Positions 1 to 7,166 of a stretch of 59,846 nucleotides of DNA are shown piece by piece. This DNA is from JAYVYM01 sp046593925 (GTDB lineage: Bacteria; Actinomycetota; Actinomycetes; Mycobacteriales; SCTD01). The DNA lies in NCBI GenBank assembly GCA_046593925.1, contig JBKJQN010000078.1, forward strand, positions 1 through 59,846, in the 5' to 3' direction. The notes below the pieces were generated by a model. That model saw only the letters and a list, made by a program, of their open reading frames with translations. It made no database searches and was not told the origin of the DNA. How positions within the stretch are numbered: the first letter of the stretch is position 1; every line of letters begins with the position of its first letter. Position numbers and translations under genes: made by a program.

Positions 1-1054
1 ACGGCTCGAGCCCGGACAGGCGCATGACCGGCACGTGCTCGGCCGGCTCGCGAACTCCCTTGCCGGCCACGGCCGTGGCGATCGCACCGATATGGGCCGG
101 GGTAGTGCCGCAGCAGCCACCGACCATGTTGAGGAAGCCGGCGTCGGCGAACTCCGCGAGCACGTCGGCAGTCTGCTCCGGCAGCTCGTCGTACTCTCCG
201 AAGGCGTTGGGCAGGCCCGCGTTGGGGTAGACCGAGACGAACGAGTCGGCGAGCCGCGACAGCTCGGCGACATAGGGGCGCATGTCGCGCGCACCCAGCG
301 CGCAGTTGAGGCCGACTGCCAGCGGGCGGGCGTGCCGGATGGAGTCCCAGAACGCCTCGGTCACCTGTCCCGACAGGGTGCGACCCGATGCGTCGGTGAT
401 GGTGCCGGAGACGATGACGGGCCAGCGACGGCCGTAGTCCTCGAAGAGCGTCTCCACCGCGAAGATCGCGGCCTTGGCGTTGAGGGTGTCGAAGATCGTC
501 TCGATGAAGATGACGTCGGAGCCGCCGTCGAGCAGGCCACGACCAGCTTCCTTGTACGCCTCCACGAGCTGCTCGTAGCTGACGTTGCGGGCGCCCGGGT
601 CATTGACGTCCGGCGAGATGGACGCGGTGCGCGTCGTCGGGCCGAGGGCGCCTGCGACGTAGCGTGGCTTCTCCCGGGTCGCGAGCGCGTCGCACTCGCG
701 TCGGGCCAGCAGAGCCGACTCGTAGTTGACCTCGTAGGCGAGGTCCTGCATCCCGTAGTCGGCCAGCGAGACGCTGGTGGCGTTGAACGTGTTCGTCTCG
801 ATCATGTCGGCGCCGGCCTCGAGGTACTCCCGGTGGATGCCGGCGATGATCTCGGGCTGCGTCAGCGTCAGCAGATCATTGTTGCCCTGCACGTCGGAGG
901 GCCAGTCCTTGAACCTCTCACCGCGGTAGCCGGCCTCGTCGGGGCGGTCGCGCTGGATCGCCGTACCCATGGCACCGTCGAGCACCATCACCCGCGACGA
1001 GAGAGCGGCGGTGAGCTCGTCCGTCACATCGGGACGAAGGTGCTGAGCTGGCAT
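1..1054 (-). CDS. metH: Methionine synthase (cobalamin-dependent), N-terminal part, runs off the left edge
   Basis: The visible 351 residues form the homocysteine-binding TIM barrel of MetH, which activates homocysteine thiolate for methylation from methylcobalamin. It begins with the strand and loop VLDGAMGT near residues 24-31. The three zinc-ligand cysteines are in place: GLNC at residue 251 and the GGCCGTTP pair at 314-315. The pterin, cobalamin and activation domains would lie beyond position 1. The ATG at 1054 is chosen because GGAGG lies 7 nt upstream of it on the minus strand and the family N-terminus follows directly. The gene is headed by an SAH riboswitch, so its expression should follow the methylation by-product S-adenosylhomocysteine. 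The family assignment is very secure; only the rest of the gene is unseen. Confidence 0.96.
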   Translation of the reverse strand, partial: MPAQHLRPDVTDELTAALSSRVMVLDGAMGTAIQRDRPDEAGYRGERFKDWPSDVQGNNDLLTLTQPEIIAGIHREYLEAGADMIETNTFNATSVSLADYGMQDLAYEVNYESALLARRECDALATREKPRYVAGALGPTTRTASISPDVNDPGARNVSYEQLVEAYKEAGRGLLDGGSDVIFIETIFDTLNAKAAIFAVETLFEDYGRRWPVIVSGTITDASGRTLSGQVTEAFWDSIRHARPLAVGLNCALGARDMRPYVAELSRLADSFVSVYPNAGLPNAFGEYDELPEQTADVLAEFADAGFLNMVGGCCGTTPAHIGAIATAVAGKGVREPAEHVPVMRLSGLEP

Positions 1055-1072
1055 CGGTGAGCCTCCGGGTTC

Positions 1073-1140
1073 GGAGGCGCCCTTGGGTCCAGCCCCCGAT
1101 CGAGCGTGGCGGGCTCGCACCCGTCGCAGCGCCTCTCGAC
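1073..1140 (-). promoter_or_regulatory. S-adenosylhomocysteine (SAH) riboswitch upstream of metH
   Basis: Read on the minus strand, TCGAG (1139-1135) pairs with CTCGA (1104-1100) as P1 and CGGG (1123-1120) pairs with CCCG (1113-1110) as an inner hairpin. GAGGCGC (1135-1129) pairs with GCGCCTC (1080-1074) as the closing pseudoknot. The conserved GAGGCGCTGCGAC block and the pseudoknot layout match the SAH riboswitch class, which is known to lie upstream of metH and ahcY and to switch expression on. The 3' pseudoknot strand contains CCTCC, which can instead pair with the metH ribosome binding site GGAGG around 1061-1065. That gives a simple ON mechanism (inference). A covariance-model search was not possible here. 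Confidence 0.85.
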
Positions 1141-1299
1141 CTGGCAGCACTTTACCGGAGGGTGACGACCGCCGAGGGCGCCGCGATCACCCAGGAGTGG
1201 GTGCGCCAGGTCGAGGACGAGGAGCCGGCGCACCATCGCCGACACGGTCGGCGACGAGCGGTGCAGCCAGGGCACGTACGACGAGGCGCTGGGGTGGGC

Positions 1300-2421
1300 T
1301 CAGGCGTCGGCCGGCCAGGGGTGATCCGCCACGATCCGGGTCGCCAGGCTCTGCAGCAGGGGGGCCGGCTCAGCCAGGCAGCGCTGCAGGTCGGGCTCGA
1401 CGTCGCTGAGCACGTACGCCTGCGCGATACCGGCCGCCGCCAGCGTGGCGGCGTCCAGCTCGCAGCGTCCGCAGACCGCGACGACGCGGACGCCGGCCGA
1501 CCGGGCCGCCGCCGCGACGCCCGCCGGGGCCTTGCCGGAAAGGGTCTGCCGGTCCAGTGACCCCTCACCGGTGATGACGAGGGTCGCCAGGGGGAGCCGG
1601 TCGGAGAACCCCACGAGGTCGAGCACGACGTCGATGCCGGGTCGGCGCACGGCGCCGAGCACCGACAGGGCGGCGAAGCCGACCCCCCCGGCCGCGCCGG
1701 CGCCCGGGGCCGACGCGCCCCCCGGGTCGACGAGCCCGGCCCACCTCGACAGCGCCGCGTCCAGCGCGTGTACGCCGGCTGGTGAGGCCCCCTTCTGCGG
1801 ACCGTAGACCGCCGCGGCGCCCTGCGGCCCGAGCAGCGGGTTGTCCACGTCGCTGGCCAGCACAACCCGGACCTCGGACAGCCGCGGGTGCAGCCCGGCG
1901 AGCTCGACCTGGTGCAGCCCCGCGAGCTCGCCGCCCCCGGGGTCCAGGTCCGCGCCCGAGGCGTCGAGCAGCCGGGCGCCCAGGGCCTGGAGCATGCCGG
2001 CCCCGCCGTCGGTGCAGGCACTGCCCCCGACGGCCAGGACGACTTCGTCGCAGCCGGCGTCCAGCGCCGCGGCGACCAACTCGCCGGTCCCCCGGCTGGA
2101 GGCGGTGAGCGGCGCGAAGCGGCCACCAGGCAGCAGCACCAGGCCCGAGGCAAGTGCGAGCTCGACGAGCGCCACGCCGTCGCGCAGCGCGTACGCGGAG
2201 TCGGTCAGGTCCCCGGTCGGGCCGTGCACGCTGACCGGGACGCGGGAGAAGCCGGCGGCGAGCGCCGCGTCGAGCGTGCCGTCGCCGCCGTCCGCCACCG
2301 GTGTGCAGACCACCTCGACTCCCGGCCGTGCGGTGGTCAGGCCAGCGGCGATGGCGTCCGCAACTCCGCTGGCGCTCAGCGACCCCTTGAACTTGTCCGG
2401 GGCCACCAGCACGGTACGCAC
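1300..2421 (-). CDS. glxK: Glycerate kinase (GarK/GlxK family)
   Basis: Phosphorylates D-glycerate with ATP, the last step of the glyoxylate-to-glycolysis route encoded by this operon. The 373-residue protein starts with the family signature APDKFKGSLSA (residues 7-17). It also has PVADGGDGTLDA near 41-52 and GGSACTDGGAGM near 131-142, and its length is usual for the GarK/GlxK family. The product is normally 2-phosphoglycerate in this family. The start lies 1 nt downstream of the gcl stop, so it is the distal gene of the hyi-garR-gcl-glxK unit. No terminator is obvious in 1141-1299 between it and metH, and I see no gene there. Confidence 0.95.
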   Translation of the reverse strand: MRTVLVAPDKFKGSLSASGVADAIAAGLTTARPGVEVVCTPVADGGDGTLDAALAAGFSRVPVSVHGPTGDLTDSAYALRDGVALVELALASGLVLLPGGRFAPLTASSRGTGELVAAALDAGCDEVVLAVGGSACTDGGAGMLQALGARLLDASGADLDPGGGELAGLHQVELAGLHPRLSEVRVVLASDVDNPLLGPQGAAAVYGPQKGASPAGVHALDAALSRWAGLVDPGGASAPGAGAAGGVGFAALSVLGAVRRPGIDVVLDLVGFSDRLPLATLVITGEGSLDRQTLSGKAPAGVAAAARSAGVRVVAVCGRCELDAATLAAAGIAQAYVLSDVEPDLQRCLAEPAPLLQSLATRIVADHPWPADA

Positions 2422-2422
2422 G

Positions 2423-4189
2423 TCAGCGCTGCGGAGCCGCCGCGACCACCTCGTGGTCGGCGAGCTCCTCGAACTCCGTGGTGTTGTCGAGCTCGGTACC
2501 CATCGCGATGTTCGTCACCTTCTCCAGGATCACCTCGACGACGACCGGGACGCGGAACTCCGCCATCATGGCGAGCGCCTTCTCGAAGGCGGCGCCGAGC
2601 TCGTCGGGGTCGCGTACGCGAAGGGCCTTGCAGCCCAGCCCCTCGGCGACCTTGACGTGGTCGACGCCGTAACCGTCCAGCTCCGGCGAGTTGACGTTGT
2701 CGAAGGCCAGCTGCACGCAGTAGTCCATCTCGTGGGTGCGCTGCGCCTGGCGGATCAGCCCGAGATAGGAGTTGTTCAGCACCAGCTGGATGTACGGCAG
2801 CTTGAACTGCGCACCGCAGGCCAGCTGCTCGATGAGGAACTGGAAGTCGTAGTCACCCGAGACCCCCACGACCGTCGAGTCGGGGTCGGCGACGCAGACA
2901 CCGAGCGCCGCGGGCACGGTCCAGCCGAGCGGGCCGGCCTGGCCGGCGTCGATCCAGCCCCGCGGCTTGTAGACGTGCAGGAACTGCGCACCGGCGATCT
3001 GGGACAGCCCGATGTTGCTGACGTAGCGGGTGTCCCGCCCGAAGACCCTGTTCATCTCCTGGTAGACCCGCTGGGGCTTGATCGGCATGTCCGGGAAGTC
3101 GGTGCGGCGGTGCATCGTGCGCTTGCGCTCCGCGCACTCCTGCGCCCAGCCGCCGTAGTCCGGCAGGGTGCCGGCGGCCTGCCGCTCGCGCGCGACCTCG
3201 AGCAGCCGCTCCAGCGCGGCCTTGGCGTCGGAGACGATCCCCAGGTCAGGGGTGAAGATCCGGCCGATCTGGGTCGGCTCGATGTCGACGTGTACGAAGG
3301 TGCGGCCCCTGCGGTAGACCTCCATGCCTCCGGTGTGCCGGTTGGCCCACCGGTTGCCGATGCCCATGACGAAGTCCGAGGCGAGCACAGTGGCGTTGCC
3401 GTAGCGGTGCGCGGTCTGCAGCCCCGCCATCCCGGCCATGAGCCGGTGGTCGTCCGGGATCGTGCCCCAACCCATCAGCGTGGGGACGACCGGGACGCCG
3501 AGCAGCTCGGCGAGCTCGACGAGCAGGTCGGAGGCGTCCGCGTTGACGATGCCGCCGCCGGCCACCAGCAGCGGACGCGACGACGCCGCCAGCAGGTCCA
3601 GGGCCTTCTCCGCCTGCGCGCGGCTGGCTGCCGGCCGGGCCACGGGCAGCGGCTCGTACGTGTCGATGTCGAACTCGATCTCGGCCAGCTGGACGTCGAT
3701 GGGCAGGTCGAGCAGCACCGGTCCCGGCCGGCCGGACCGCATGACGTGGAAGGCGCGCTGCAGTGCCCCGGGCAGCTGCGCGGGCTCCATGACGGTCTCG
3801 GCCAGCTTGGTCACCGGGGTCGCGATCGCGGCGATGTCGACGGCCTGGAAATCCTCCTTGTGCATCTTGGCGACCGGGGCCTGCCCGGCGAGCACCAGGA
3901 TGGGGATGGAGTCCGCCCACGCGGAGTACAGACCGGTGATCGTGTCCGTGCCCCCCGGTCCGCTGGTGACCAGGCAGACGCCGATGTTGCCGGGCGTGGC
4001 GCGGGTGTATCCCTCGGCCATGTGCACGGCGCCCTCGACGTGCCGGCCCAGGTAGTGCCGGATGTTGCCGCGCCTGAGCATGGCCGAGTAGAGCGGGTTG
4101 ATCGCCGCGCCGGGCACGCCGAAGGCGCACGTCGTGCCCTCGCGCTCCAGCACGAGGACGGCGGCGTCGATCGCGCGCATGCGGGCCAT
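2423..4189 (-). CDS. gcl: Glyoxylate carboligase (tartronate-semialdehyde synthase)
   Basis: Thiamine-diphosphate enzyme that condenses two glyoxylates to tartronate semialdehyde and CO2. It is 588 residues long, close to the usual 590-595 of Gcl. The N-terminal pyrimidine-binding domain contains GVPGAAINPLYSAM and RHVEGAVHMAEGYTR. The Val in RHVEG stands where most ThDP enzymes have the catalytic Glu, a known hallmark that separates Gcl from acetolactate synthase. The C-terminal domain has the diphosphate-binding GDYDFQF motif. It is separated by 1 nt from garR (upstream) and by 1 nt from glxK (downstream), so translation is likely coupled. The context (garR, hyi, glxK, glcDEF) confirms glyoxylate rather than pyruvate as substrate. 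Confidence 0.97.
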   Translation of the reverse strand: MARMRAIDAAVLVLEREGTTCAFGVPGAAINPLYSAMLRRGNIRHYLGRHVEGAVHMAEGYTRATPGNIGVCLVTSGPGGTDTITGLYSAWADSIPILVLAGQAPVAKMHKEDFQAVDIAAIATPVTKLAETVMEPAQLPGALQRAFHVMRSGRPGPVLLDLPIDVQLAEIEFDIDTYEPLPVARPAASRAQAEKALDLLAASSRPLLVAGGGIVNADASDLLVELAELLGVPVVPTLMGWGTIPDDHRLMAGMAGLQTAHRYGNATVLASDFVMGIGNRWANRHTGGMEVYRRGRTFVHVDIEPTQIGRIFTPDLGIVSDAKAALERLLEVARERQAAGTLPDYGGWAQECAERKRTMHRRTDFPDMPIKPQRVYQEMNRVFGRDTRYVSNIGLSQIAGAQFLHVYKPRGWIDAGQAGPLGWTVPAALGVCVADPDSTVVGVSGDYDFQFLIEQLACGAQFKLPYIQLVLNNSYLGLIRQAQRTHEMDYCVQLAFDNVNSPELDGYGVDHVKVAEGLGCKALRVRDPDELGAAFEKALAMMAEFRVPVVVEVILEKVTNIAMGTELDNTTEFEELADHEVVAAAPQR

Positions 4190-4190
4190 G

Positions 4191-5153
4191 TCAGGCCTCC
4201 TTCTCGGTCACGTTGGGCTTCTTGGTCACGTTGGGCTTCCTGGTCACGGCTGGGCTCGAGTTCCCGGTCGAGGTCGAGCCCCGGCCGGACAGCTGCTCGA
4301 CCAGTAGGAGCAGCGCGCTGTGGTCGAGGTCGCCGTGCCCTTGGGCGCGCACCGAGGCCATCAGGCCGGCGACGTGCGTGGCGAGCGGGAGGCACAGGCC
4401 GGCCTCCCGCGCGGTGGACAGCACGATGCCCATGTCCTTGTGGTGCAGGTCGACCCGAAAGCCGGGGGTGAAGGCGCGTCCGAGCATCCCTTCGGCCTTG
4501 CGGGACAGGACGGTGCTGCCGGCAAGACCGCCGGCCAGTACCTCCACGGCCGCCTCGGTGTCCACGCCATGCGCCTCCAGGAAGACGATCGCCTCGGCGA
4601 CCAGCTCCAGGGTGCCGGCCACGATCAGCTGGTTGGCGGCCTTGACCGTCTGGCCCGAACCCGCGGGGCCGACGTGGACGATGGTCTTGCCGACCTTGTC
4701 GAGGACCTCCCGGGCCTTGGCGACGTCGTCGTCCGCGCCGCCGACCATGATCGAGAGGGTCGCCTCCTTCGCGCCGGCCTCGCCGCCGCTGACCGGCGCG
4801 TCCACCACGGACAGGCCGGCCTCGGCGCCCGCCTCGGCCAGCCGCCGGGCGACGTCGGGCCGGATCGAGGAGCAGTCGATGTGCAGGCTGCCCGGCTCTG
4901 CATGCGCGTAGATCCCGTCAGGGCCCAGCGCAACGGCTTCCACGTCCGGGCTGTCGGGCAGCATCGTCAGCACGATGTCCGCCTCGGCGACGGCCTCGGC
5001 AACACTGCTCCCGGCCCGGCCGCCGGACTCCACGAGCCGGTCGACCGCGGGCTGGCTGCGGTTGACCCCGATGACGTCATGGCCGGCGTCGACGAGGTGG
5101 GCCGCCATGGGCGCCCCCATGATGCCGAGTCCGATGAAGGTGATCGTGCTCAC
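4191..5153 (-). CDS. garR: Tartronate semialdehyde reductase (2-hydroxy-3-oxopropionate reductase)
   Basis: NAD(P)H-dependent reduction of tartronate semialdehyde to glycerate, the step between Gcl and glycerate kinase. The 320-residue beta-hydroxyacid dehydrogenase opens with the Rossmann motif FIGLGIMGAPMA. It has the substrate-binding DAPVSGGEAGA and the catalytic-lysine segment GSGQTVKAANQ. The C-terminal 20 or so residues (a Ser/Thr/Lys-rich stretch with a duplicated VTKKPN-type phrase) extend beyond the family core. The GTG at 5153 is preferred because the Rossmann strand starts four residues later and the codon overlaps the hyi stop as GTGA. The reading frame stays open upstream but that stretch is a shadow of hyi. 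Also known as glxR. Confidence 0.95.
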   Translation of the reverse strand: MSTITFIGLGIMGAPMAAHLVDAGHDVIGVNRSQPAVDRLVESGGRAGSSVAEAVAEADIVLTMLPDSPDVEAVALGPDGIYAHAEPGSLHIDCSSIRPDVARRLAEAGAEAGLSVVDAPVSGGEAGAKEATLSIMVGGADDDVAKAREVLDKVGKTIVHVGPAGSGQTVKAANQLIVAGTLELVAEAIVFLEAHGVDTEAAVEVLAGGLAGSTVLSRKAEGMLGRAFTPGFRVDLHHKDMGIVLSTAREAGLCLPLATHVAGLMASVRAQGHGDLDHSALLLLVEQLSGRGSTSTGNSSPAVTRKPNVTKKPNVTEKEA

Positions 5154-6004
5154 GCCGGCCCCCCGCTGTCGGGGGCCCGTCGTGCGCCGGCCGAGCTGCG
5201 ACGGCTCCTCGGCAGCCAGTCGAGGCTGCCCGCCGTCGTCGTGCTCGGGACGTACTCCAGGCCGACCCAGCCGGTGTAGCCCGCGGCAGCCAAGCCGGCC
5301 AGGTGCCTGTCCAGCGCGATCGTGCCGGTGCCCGGCTCGTGCCGGCCCGGCGCGTCGGCGATCTGCACGTGCCCGACCTGCGCCGCATGCTCGGCGATGA
5401 CGGCGTCCACGTCGTCCCCGTTGACGGTGAGGTGGTAGAGATCGGCCAGCAGCCGGACGCCGCCTATGCCGACCGCGTCCAGGCGGTCGATGACCTCGAT
5501 GACGTCGTCGGCGGTGAGCAGGGGATAGCGGGGGGCGCCGCTGACCGGTTCCACGAGCACGACGGCGCCGATGCCCTCGGCGGCCTTGGCGGCGACGGCG
5601 AGGTTCTGCAGGGCGAGCTCGTCCTGGGCCTGCGGGGAGGAGCCGTCGACACGGTTGCCGTAGAGGGCGTTGAAGGCCTCGGTCCCGAGCCGCTCGCCGA
5701 TCCCGACGGCGACATCGATGTTGTCGGCGAGCTCGTCGGCCCGGCCTGGCCAGGAGATCATCCCCCGGTCGCCGGCCGGCATGTCGCCGGCGAAGAAGTT
5801 GAGGCCGACGAGTCGTACGCCGGCGTCCGTGACGGCGGTGACGAAGCGGTCGATGTCGGTATCGGCCGGGACCGCTGTCGGGAACGGCCACCAGAACTCG
5901 ACGGCGTCGAAGCCGGCCGACCGGGCTGCCGCCGGGCGTTCCAGCAGCGGGAGCTCGGTGAACAGAATCGAGCAGTTGGCCAGATAGCGAAGGTCGTGTG
6001 GCAT
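5150..6004 (-). CDS. hyi: Hydroxypyruvate isomerase family protein
   Basis: A 284-residue xylose-isomerase-like TIM barrel. The phrases FTELPLLERPAAARSAGFDAVEFWWPF and GRHEPGTGTIALD fit Hyi, which interconverts hydroxypyruvate and tartronate semialdehyde. It is the first gene of the glyoxylate operon, as often seen beside gcl and garR. The ATG at 6004 has GGAAGG six nt upstream; that ribosome binding site is itself the right arm of the predicted IclR operator (6012-6028). The last 4 nt overlap garR. Hyi is not essential for the linear glycerate pathway, so its exact contribution is uncertain. Family assignment is strong. Confidence 0.93.
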   Translation of the reverse strand: MPHDLRYLANCSILFTELPLLERPAAARSAGFDAVEFWWPFPTAVPADTDIDRFVTAVTDAGVRLVGLNFFAGDMPAGDRGMISWPGRADELADNIDVAVGIGERLGTEAFNALYGNRVDGSSPQAQDELALQNLAVAAKAAEGIGAVVLVEPVSGAPRYPLLTADDVIEVIDRLDAVGIGGVRLLADLYHLTVNGDDVDAVIAEHAAQVGHVQIADAPGRHEPGTGTIALDRHLAGLAAAGYTGWVGLEYVPSTTTAGSLDWLPRSRRSSAGARRAPDSGGPA

Positions 6005-6011
6005 GCAGGGC

Positions 6012-6028
6012 CTTCCGGTATGCGGAAG
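6012..6028. promoter_or_regulatory. Predicted IclR operator 1, in front of hyi
   Basis: Perfect palindrome CTTCCG-GTATG-CGGAAG, 8 bp upstream of the hyi ATG. It has the same arms and spacing as the site at 6937-6953 and shares the TTCC-N7-GGAA core with 6120-6134. IclR-family proteins bind short palindromes of this kind. Assignment to the IclR protein encoded at 6155 is inference from position and repetition. The minus-strand right arm also forms the hyi Shine-Dalgarno. Confidence 0.7.
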
Positions 6029-6119
6029 TAAGCTTCTAACCAGTGAAACGTACGGCGGCCAAAGCCCGGGGTCAAGGTCCGGACCGCCGCGGCGGGGTAG
6101 CGGAGCGCCCATACTCAGG

Positions 6120-6134
6120 TTCCACGACTCGGAA
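6120..6134. promoter_or_regulatory. Predicted IclR operator 2 (degenerate), in front of iclR
   Basis: TTCC-ACGACTC-GGAA, 20 bp upstream of the iclR GTG. It keeps the outer TTCC-N7-GGAA geometry of the other two sites but lacks the inner G/C pair. It is a likely weaker, autoregulatory site. It would be unconvincing alone; its weight comes from the two matching sites at the neighbouring control points. Confidence 0.5.
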
Positions 6135-6154
6135 ACGACCAGGGGGAGCGGCGC

Positions 6155-6931
6155 GTGACGACGGTGGAGAGCGGCGGTGTGCAGTCCCTGGCCAGGGCAT
6201 TCACCCTGCTCGAGCGGCTCGCGGACGCGGGCAGCGCGCTGGGGTTGTCGGAGCTCGCGCAGTCGACCGGGCTGCCGCTGCCGACGATCCATCGGATCAT
6301 GCGCTCGCTGATCGCCGGGGGATACGCCCGGCAGGAGCCGTCCCGTCGCTACGCCCTCGGGCCCAAGCTCATCCGCCTCGGCGAGGCTGCCGGCCGCACC
6401 TTCGGCTCGTGGGCGATAGCGCACTTGGCCGAGATCGTGGCGCAGGTCGGCGAGACGGCCAACCTCGCGATCCTGGAAGGCGACGCGGTCGTCTACCTGG
6501 CGCAGGTGCCGTCCCGGCACTCGGTGCGGATGTTCACCGAGGTGGGCCGCCGGGTCGAGCCGCACAGCACGGCGGTTGGCAAGGCCCTGCTGTCGCAGCG
6601 ACCCGAGGAGCAGGTCCGGGCGCTGTGCCGGCGCACCGGCATGCCGGTGCAGACCACGCGCACGATCACCAGCGTCGACGTCCTGCTCGCCGAGCTGCGG
6701 ACCGTCCGTGCCAACGGCTACGCCGTGGACGACGCCGAGCAGGAGGTAGGGGTGCGTTGCGTTGCCGTACCCGTCCTGGAGGCGCCCGCACCGGTCGCGC
6801 TGTCGGTGTCAGGACCCTCGGAGCGGGTGACAGCGGAGCGCGTGCCGGAGATCGTCGCCGTGCTCCTGCGGGTCGCGGCCGAGCTGGCCGCAACGCTGGG
6901 CGACGGGGTCGCAGGGCCCGCCGCCTCGTAG
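6155..6931 (+). CDS. IclR-family transcriptional regulator of the glycolate/glyoxylate locus
   Basis: 258 residues with the usual IclR plan. A winged helix-turn-helix occupies about residues 9-70 (ALGLSELAQSTGLPLPTIHRIMRSL). An effector-binding domain occupies about 85-250, including the typical EPHSTAVGKALLS and NGYAVDDAEQEVGVRCVAVPV. It is transcribed divergently from hyi-garR-gcl-glxK and lies directly upstream of glcDEF-permease, so the effector is probably glyoxylate or a related C2/C3 acid (inference from AllR-type relatives). The GTG at 6155 follows an AGGGGGAG ribosome binding site. Three matching palindromes at 6012, 6120 and 6937 make it the likely master switch of both arms. Confidence 0.95.
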   Translation: MTTVESGGVQSLARAFTLLERLADAGSALGLSELAQSTGLPLPTIHRIMRSLIAGGYARQEPSRRYALGPKLIRLGEAAGRTFGSWAIAHLAEIVAQVGETANLAILEGDAVVYLAQVPSRHSVRMFTEVGRRVEPHSTAVGKALLSQRPEEQVRALCRRTGMPVQTTRTITSVDVLLAELRTVRANGYAVDDAEQEVGVRCVAVPVLEAPAPVALSVSGPSERVTAERVPEIVAVLLRVAAELAATLGDGVAGPAAS

Positions 6932-6936
6932 GTCAG

Positions 6937-6953
6937 CTTCCGTAATGCGGAAG
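6937..6953. promoter_or_regulatory. Predicted IclR operator 3, in front of the glcDEF operon
   Basis: Perfect palindrome CTTCCG-TAATG-CGGAAG starting 5 bp after the iclR stop. The arms are identical to operator 1. An AT-rich AATATT at 6956-6961 just downstream may be part of the glc promoter -10 region. Promoter placement is inference. Confidence 0.7.
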
Positions 6954-7064
6954 AGAATATTCATTCCGGGCTGGTCTTTCCGAGTGTTGTAGGTCACTCT
7001 GGCGTCGGCAACGTCCGGTCCCCCGCGGACCGCACCCGCTTCGTCAGCCGTGGAGGCAGCACCG

Positions 7065-7166
7065 ATGAGCATCCCCCCGACCCCTGGTGGTCCGACCCCT
7101 GCGGGCTGCGAGGACGACGGTCGGCGTGAGCCGGGCCCGGCCGCCTCGACGCGGCAGCCCTCGTGA
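7065..7166 (+). CDS. Possible 33-codon leader ORF coupled to glcD
   Basis: A short ORF starts at an ATG with a strong ribosome binding site (GGAGG, 8 nt upstream). It ends with a TGA overlapping the GTG of glcD as GTGA. glcD itself has no convincing Shine-Dalgarno, so ribosomes terminating here could restart on glcD. The peptide is Pro/Gly/Arg-rich and matches nothing I recognise. It may be a real leader peptide, or the true N-terminus separated by a frame slip, or chance. The same arrangement recurs at 27052-27108. Confidence 0.35.
   Translation: MSIPPTPGGPTPAGCEDDGRREPGPAASTRQPS

Noticed and set aside
1841..4471. Plus-strand open frame of 876 codons opposite glxK and gcl
   Set aside because: Shadow of two certain enzymes; no start signal or recognisable domain.
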